From: Desulfomicrobium apsheronum
GTDB taxonomy: Bacteria; Desulfobacterota; Desulfovibrionia; Desulfovibrionales; Desulfomicrobiaceae
Reading direction: 5' to 3'
DNA: 64,000 nucleotides
NCBI RefSeq assembly: GCF_900114115.1
Contig: NZ_FORX01000021.1
Span: 1 to 64,000 of the forward strand
The translations under genes were made by a program, and so were the position numbers. The notes below the pieces were generated by a model. That model did no database searches. It was not told the origin of the DNA and saw only the letters and a list, made by a program, of their open reading frames with translations. Of this stretch, positions 59,180-64,000 are shown piece after piece. Numbering within the stretch: position 1 is the stretch's first letter; every line of letters begins with the position of its first letter.

Positions 59180-60444
59180 CAGAGGCGGCCCTCGTCGCCG
59201 CATTCACGTCTGTGCTGTTCATCACGGTGTACGGAGGCTGTTCATGGCTGACTTCGCTGCGCGGCGATGTCGGGTCCGTGGTCTTGGCGTGGGAGCGGAT
59301 GATTCCTTTCGTGCCCCTCATGATCATTCCGTACATGTCCATAGACCTGTTTTTCGTCATGGCGCCCTTTGTCTGCAAGAGATCTGACGAACGCCGGATG
59401 TTCGCCAGGCGCATCAGTTTCGCCATTCTGATCGCGGGTCTGTTTTTTTTGTGCTTCCCGCTGCGGTTCGCCTTCGAACGCCCGGTACCTGACGGATGGC
59501 TTGGAACGATCTTCAGCTTTTTGCACGCGTTCGACCGTCCGTACAACATGTTTCCTTCGCTGCATATCGCGTTGCAAGGCATTCTCGCCGAAGTGTACGC
59601 AGCCGCCACCACAAGGTTGCTGCGATTGGCCCTGCTCGCATGGTTCGGTCTGGTCGGATTTTCGACCGTTCTCACCTGGCAGCATCATGTCGTCGATGTC
59701 ATCGGCGGCTTCGTTCTGGCCGTATTCTGCTGTTACCTTTTTTCGCGTGGTCCGAGGGAACATGGAACCGCGAATTATCGTGTAGCGCATCTCTACGGTA
59801 TTGGCGCGGTCTTGTTCGGCCTGGCAGCGGCAGCAACGGGACATCTGCTTCCGGCGTGGCCAGCCGCGGCAATGCTTCTGGTCTGCAGCGCATACTGCGG
59901 GCTTTTTCCCAACGTGTATCGCAAGCACGGCGGTCGTTTGCAGCTGTGCTCCCGCATCCTGCTGGCTCCCGTCATTCTCGGCCATTTCGTGTCGCTGGTG
60001 TATTACTCCCGTCGGTCCGGTCCATGGAACGAAATACTTCCCGGTCTCTGGATGGGCCGAAGACTGTCTGATGCGCAGGCGCGTCAGGCAATCGGCCTGG
60101 GCGTTACCGCAGTTTTGGATCTGACGTCGGAATTCTCCGAGGCTCCGTCCTTTCGGGCCGCACGCTATCTGAATGTGCCCATCCTCGACCTGACCGCCCC
60201 GACCAGCGCCCAGTTCGCCGAAGCCGTCTCGTTCATCAAAAACGAAATGGAGCGCGGAACGGTCTATGTGCACTGCAAGGTCGGATATTCGCGCAGCGCT
60301 GCGATCATCGGCGGTTATCTCATCGAAAAGGGAGACTGCGGGGATGCCCGTGATGCGGTTGCTCTGTTGCGCGGGAAGAGGCCTGGTCTGGTGGTGCGTG
60401 ACGAAGTCGTGTCTTTTCTGCAAACGTGTACGGTTCTGGACTGA
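59134..60444 (+). CDS. ynbD: YnbD-like PAP2 phosphatase fused to a dual-specificity phosphatase
   Basis: The 436-aa protein has ~9 TM helices with PAP2 motifs ('FDRPYNMFPSLHIALQG', 'WQHHVVDVIGGFVLAVF') and a C-terminal tyrosine/dual-specificity phosphatase domain (~300-435) with the active site 'HCKVGYSRSAA' (HCx5R). It should dephosphorylate a lipid phosphate on one side of the membrane while the Cys-phosphatase domain lies on the other. ATG 59134 (SD GGAG) lies inside the end of ynbC, giving strong coupling. Confidence 0.92.
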   Translation: MGNIHRLDGASRQGLTEAALVAAFTSVLFITVYGGCSWLTSLRGDVGSVVLAWERMIPFVPLMIIPYMSIDLFFVMAPFVCKRSDERRMFARRISFAILIAGLFFLCFPLRFAFERPVPDGWLGTIFSFLHAFDRPYNMFPSLHIALQGILAEVYAAATTRLLRLALLAWFGLVGFSTVLTWQHHVVDVIGGFVLAVFCCYLFSRGPREHGTANYRVAHLYGIGAVLFGLAAAATGHLLPAWPAAAMLLVCSAYCGLFPNVYRKHGGRLQLCSRILLAPVILGHFVSLVYYSRRSGPWNEILPGLWMGRRLSDAQARQAIGLGVTAVLDLTSEFSEAPSFRAARYLNVPILDLTAPTSAQFAEAVSFIKNEMERGTVYVHCKVGYSRSAAIIGGYLIEKGDCGDARDAVALLRGKRPGLVVRDEVVSFLQTCTVLD

Positions 60445-60460
60445 TGTCCGTCAGGCGGAA

Positions 60461-60970
60461 ATGAAAGGAATCCTCGTAATCATCCTGTGTATCATCGCTG
60501 CCGGTTTCGCGATCCCGGAAAGGATCGTGGTCCCGGTGGTCGGGGCGACACCCGGCGACTGGAACCGGAAATCCTTCTGGCATGAGTCGTGGGGCCTGTC
60601 CGGGGTCCACAAGGGCATCGACATCTTCGGCCGCCTGGGGACAGTCGTGACGAGCGCCACGGCGGGTATTGTGCTTTTTGTCGGGAGCATCGACCGGGGC
60701 GGCAACGTGGCCGTGGTGCTGGGGCCGAAATGGCGTCTGCATTATTACGCCCACCTGGACTCCCTCACGACGTCCGCGTTTCGTCTTGTCCCGCCCGGCG
60801 GCGAGTTGGGGACACTCGGCGATACCGGCAACGCACGCGGCACGCCGCTCCATCTGCACTACTCCGTGCTACGCATTTTTCCCGTCCCGTGGGACATCGA
60901 CGATTCGACGCAGGGTTGCTGGAAGGCGTTTTACCTCGACCCTGATCCGTATCTCTGCGGCACACCATGA
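60461..60970 (+). CDS. Exported M23-family peptidase-like protein
   Basis: The 169-aa protein has a signal peptide or anchor (MKGILVIILCIIAAGFA) and an M23/LytM domain with all metal ligands: 'HKGIDIFG' (HxxxD), 'YYAHLDSL' and 'LHLHYSV' (HxH). Such enzymes cut peptidoglycan cross-links. It starts 16 bases after the ynbD stop with AGGCGG upstream, so it belongs to the lipid operon, an unusual partner that suggests an envelope remodelling step. Confidence 0.88.
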   Translation: MKGILVIILCIIAAGFAIPERIVVPVVGATPGDWNRKSFWHESWGLSGVHKGIDIFGRLGTVVTSATAGIVLFVGSIDRGGNVAVVLGPKWRLHYYAHLDSLTTSAFRLVPPGGELGTLGDTGNARGTPLHLHYSVLRIFPVPWDIDDSTQGCWKAFYLDPDPYLCGTP

Positions 60971-61045
60971 TTTTTTCACTTAACGTCCTGCAGTAGTTGA
61001 ATGTCGAAGTCCATTCCGACGTAACCGAGAACGAGGATAACGGTA

Positions 61046-64000
61046 ATGAAAAGCCTGAGAAAAATGTGCGGATTCGCTCCTTACATCCTGGTGGTGCTCC
61101 TCAACGCGATCACCGATCTGGGGCACAAAATCGTTGTTCAGAACACGGTCTTCAAGACCTTTTCGGGAACTGAACAGATCGCACTGACCGCCACAGTGAA
61201 CGCCCTCCTGCTATTGCCGTTCATTCTTCTTTTCACTCCGGCCGCCTGCATCGCCGACAGGTTCTCCAAGAGCCGGGTCATCAGGATCTCTGCGGCCGCT
61301 GCGATCCCTCTGGCAGTGCTGATCGTGATCTTTTACCATGCGGGGCTGTTCTGGCCCGCTTTTCTCATGACATTCTTGTTGGCCGTGCAGAGCGCCTTCT
61401 ATTCTCCAGCCAAGTATGGCTATATCAAGGAAATGACAGGGCAGGAGGGCCTTGCACAGGCCAATGCCGCCGTGCAGGCGGTCACCATAGTGGCCATCCT
61501 CCTTGGCGCAGTGATTTTTTCCATGTTTTTCGAGGCGTTTTTGCCGGAAACCATGCCGGACAGTCCGCATGAAATTCTCAAGGCCATCGCTCCGTGCGGT
61601 TATATTCTGGTGGCCGGAACCGTCCTGGAAACCATCCTCGCCTTCCGGTTGCCGGAAATCCGTCCTGGAGACCGAGAGGTCGTGATCGACAGCATGAAAT
61701 ACCTCCGGGGAGGGTATCTGCGGGACAACGTGAAGTTGCTCAGGGAAAAGCAGGTCATCTGGCTCTCTATCGTCGGGCTGACCATTTTCTGGTCCGTGAA
61801 TCAGGTCCTTCTTGCGACCTTTGGGGCTTATCTCAAGGATGTCGCCGGGGAAACGAACACGGTCGTGACCCAAGGCATGCTGGCTCTTGGCGGCCTGGGC
61901 ATCGTCGTTGGTTCCGTAATGGCGGGCAAGGTGTCGCGCAATTTCATCGAGACCGGCACCATCCCCCTGGGAGCCATGGGCATGACCGTGTGCCTCTTCC
62001 TGTTGCCGAACATCGAGAGTCGGGCACTGCTCAGCACGCTCCTTTTCGGTTACGGCGTCTGCGGGGGGCTTCTGGTTGTGCCGCTCAATGCCCTGATCCA
62101 ATTCTCGGCCCGGGACCGGGAAATGGGGAAAATTCTGGCCGGAAACAATTTTCTCCAGAATATCGGCATGCTGGCCTTTCTGGGGCTGACCCTTGCCATG
62201 TCGCTCGCAGGCATTGGCAGCGTGCCTCTTTTCTATATTCTCGCAGCAGTCGCCCTGGCCGGCACTATATATACGCTCGGAAAGCTGCCCCAGTCCCTGA
62301 TGCGGTACCTGCTCTACATTCTGTTCTCCCAGCGTTACAGGCTGTCGGTGGTCGGACTCAACAGCCTGCCGGCAGACGGCGGGGTGCTGCTGCTGGGGAA
62401 TCATGTCAGCTGGATCGACTGGGCGGTGCTGCATCTGGCCGTCCCGCGCCGTTTGCGTTTCGTCATGGAGCGCTCCATCTATGAGCGCTGGTACCTGAAG
62501 TGGTTTCTCAGGCGCCTGGGCATGATTCCCATTTCCTCGCGGGGCAGCAAACAAGCCCTGCGGGATGTGGCGGCGGCCCTCAAGGCTGGTGACTGCGTGG
62601 TTATCTTCCCCGAAGGCGCCATCAGTCGCAACGGACAACTCGGCGAGTTCAAACGCGGTTTCGAGATTCCGGCCCGCGAGTCGGGCTGTGTGATCGTCCC
62701 CTTCTATCTGCGCGGTCTCTGGGGCAGCCTGTTTTCCTTCGCCGGTCCGCGACTGCGGGAGACGTCACGCATCCGCGGCATCCGTGACGTGACGGTCTGC
62801 TTCGGGCCACCGATGGCCGCAGCGAGCTCGGCTTCGGAAGTCAAGAAAATCGTTTCCAGGCTGTCCATCGCGGCCTGGAAGGAGTATTCTCAAACTTTCG
62901 ATCCCCTGCACATGGCCTGGCTCAAGACAGCCAAGCGGTATCCGGGGCGGCGCGCAGTGGCCGACTCGACGGGGAGCGATATGTCCCAGCGCATGCTTCT
63001 GTCCACGTGCATTATCGCCTCCCGCATGCTGAGAAAAAGGACCGTCGGCCAGAAGAACGTGGGTGTGCTCCTGCCGGCCAGCGTCGGAGGGGTCATCGCC
63101 AACATGTCCCTGCTTATGCTCGGCAAGACAGTGGTAAACCTCAACTACACCACGGGGCCGGACACCCTGTCGGGGATTCTCGAGCGGGCGCATATCGGGA
63201 CCATCGTGACTTCCGAGGCGTTTCTCTCCAGACTCCGGGGCAGGGGGATCGACCTGGGCGGGATTCTGCAGGACCGGGAGGTGTTTTTCATGGAAACGCT
63301 GCGCTCGGGCATCGGCAAGGGCGCTTTTATCGCTACCATGATCGCGTCTCAGGTTCTCCCCGCCTTTGCCCTGCGGCTTCTCTTTTTTCATCGGGTTTGC
63401 CTGGAGGATACTGCGGCCATTCTCTTCAGCAGCGGTTCCGAAGGATCACCCAAGGGAGTCATGCTCACTCACGAGAACATCATGGGCAACATCAAGCAGG
63501 TGGCCAGCCTGTTCAACGCCCGGGATCATGATGTCTTCCTTGGGACGCTGCCGCTCTTTCACGCTTTTGGCCTCACGGTGACCACATTCATGCCGCTGAT
63601 TGAAGGCATACCCGTGGTCTGCCATCCCGACCCCACGGACGCCTACAGGATCGGATGCCTTGCCGCCGAACATCAGGCGACGTTCCTCTGCGCCACCCCT
63701 ACATTTCTTGGCCTCTACGCCCGCAATCAGAAACTGCACCGTCTCATGTTCTCCTCTCTGCGTCTGGTTGTCGCCGGTGCGGAGCGGCTCAGCGACGAGA
63801 CACGCCGGGCCTTCAAGGAAAAGTTCGGGTTGGAGATTCACGAAGGCTACGGCACCACGGAGACCACTCCGGTGGCCAGTGTAAATACCGTGGACGTGCT
63901 CAACACCAATGGGTTCTCGGTGCAGGTGGGCTCGAAGCCGGGGACGGTGGGCCTGCCATTGCCTGGAAGCGCCTTGCGCGTGGTGGACCCGGAAACCCTT
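61046..64000 (+). CDS. Aas-like MFS/acyltransferase/acyl-ACP synthetase (partial, runs off the window)
   Basis: The frame is open from ATG 61046 (SD GAGG) to the window end (985 codons). It comprises an MFS-type lysolipid transporter (~10-400; 'LTDLGHKIVVQNTVFK'-like start), a PlsC acyltransferase (~435-590; 'GNHVSWIDWAVL', 'FPEGAISRNGQLGEF') and an AMP-binding acyl-ACP/CoA synthetase (~650 on; 'ILFSSGSEGSPKGVMLTHENI', 'LFHAFGL'). This three-part layout matches LplT-Aas fusions that import and reacylate lysophospholipids at the inner membrane. It completes the lipid operon; the synthetase C-terminus is not visible. Confidence 0.92.
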   Translation, partial: MKSLRKMCGFAPYILVVLLNAITDLGHKIVVQNTVFKTFSGTEQIALTATVNALLLLPFILLFTPAACIADRFSKSRVIRISAAAAIPLAVLIVIFYHAGLFWPAFLMTFLLAVQSAFYSPAKYGYIKEMTGQEGLAQANAAVQAVTIVAILLGAVIFSMFFEAFLPETMPDSPHEILKAIAPCGYILVAGTVLETILAFRLPEIRPGDREVVIDSMKYLRGGYLRDNVKLLREKQVIWLSIVGLTIFWSVNQVLLATFGAYLKDVAGETNTVVTQGMLALGGLGIVVGSVMAGKVSRNFIETGTIPLGAMGMTVCLFLLPNIESRALLSTLLFGYGVCGGLLVVPLNALIQFSARDREMGKILAGNNFLQNIGMLAFLGLTLAMSLAGIGSVPLFYILAAVALAGTIYTLGKLPQSLMRYLLYILFSQRYRLSVVGLNSLPADGGVLLLGNHVSWIDWAVLHLAVPRRLRFVMERSIYERWYLKWFLRRLGMIPISSRGSKQALRDVAAALKAGDCVVIFPEGAISRNGQLGEFKRGFEIPARESGCVIVPFYLRGLWGSLFSFAGPRLRETSRIRGIRDVTVCFGPPMAAASSASEVKKIVSRLSIAAWKEYSQTFDPLHMAWLKTAKRYPGRRAVADSTGSDMSQRMLLSTCIIASRMLRKRTVGQKNVGVLLPASVGGVIANMSLLMLGKTVVNLNYTTGPDTLSGILERAHIGTIVTSEAFLSRLRGRGIDLGGILQDREVFFMETLRSGIGKGAFIATMIASQVLPAFALRLLFFHRVCLEDTAAILFSSGSEGSPKGVMLTHENIMGNIKQVASLFNARDHDVFLGTLPLFHAFGLTVTTFMPLIEGIPVVCHPDPTDAYRIGCLAAEHQATFLCATPTFLGLYARNQKLHRLMFSSLRLVVAGAERLSDETRRAFKEKFGLEIHEGYGTTETTPVASVNTVDVLNTNGFSVQVGSKPGTVGLPLPGSALRVVDPETL

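Noticed and set aside
61211-62638. 475-aa minus-strand frame inside the Aas-like gene
   Set aside because: Gln/His-rich reverse reading of the MFS/acyltransferase region, which has clear motifs on the plus strand.

Overview
The window looks like a chromosomal segment from a Gram-negative, sulfate-reducer-like deltaproteobacterium (order Desulfovibrionales, Desulfovibrio/Desulfomicrobium type). This is inferred from high-GC coding DNA, a core of genes of the type found in these bacteria (livKHMGF, hemC, cobT, a NifU-type scaffold with a Bfd-like C-terminus next to a NifS-type desulfurase, DsrE-like and TauE/SafE-like proteins, a DUF4212/ActP-type symporter pair) and strong Shine-Dalgarno starts. 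No taxonomic search could be run.

Region by region. (1) 1-12.6 kb is accessory DNA: a transposase tail at the left edge, a membrane-anchored WD40-repeat protein in AT-rich DNA, then a minus-strand type VI secretion (T6SS) effector island: vgrG, a DUF4123 chaperone/adaptor, a VasX/MIX-like membrane effector of 1137 aa, and two exported Sel1-like proteins (putative immunity). These alternate with two stand-alone, frameshifted copies of the effector's C-terminal module. (2) 12.6-19.2 kb: lipoprotein, YkgJ-like metal-binding protein, shikimate-kinase-like enzyme, and a complete branched-chain amino-acid ABC transporter. (3) 19.6-36.9 kb: mostly housekeeping genes (gmhA, FmdB, hemC, cobT, DUF523, PilZ, phosphofructokinase, NifU/NifS, protein leucyl/arginyl-transferase, glnS, Nudix, nitroreductase, DMT transporter, DsrE-like, ITPase-like, glucokinase). 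(4) 37.0-48.8 kb: a repeat protein behind a possible sigma-54 promoter and an SD-masking hairpin, VapBC, ferredoxin, TauE/SafE permease, exonuclease plus CBS/DUF294 signalling protein with an ActP-type symporter, macrodomain protein, a degenerate 5'-nucleotidase-like lipoprotein, and tRNA-Ala(GGC). (5) 48.9-53.5 kb: a lower-GC island next to the tRNA with an HD-GYP response regulator, an orphan HlyD-type adaptor and a NarL-type regulator, flanked by two related repeat elements. (6) 53.5-64 kb: an aminotransferase, a remnant of a sugar isomerase, then a plus-strand membrane-lipid operon resembling E. coli ynbABCD, with an extra acyltransferase, an M23-type peptidase and an Aas-like MFS/acyltransferase/acyl-ACP synthetase that runs off the right edge.

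The two most interesting systems are the duplicated T6SS effector/immunity cassette and the expanded ynb-type lipid operon. All functions are read from motifs, gene order and recalled family features; nothing was confirmed by database search.
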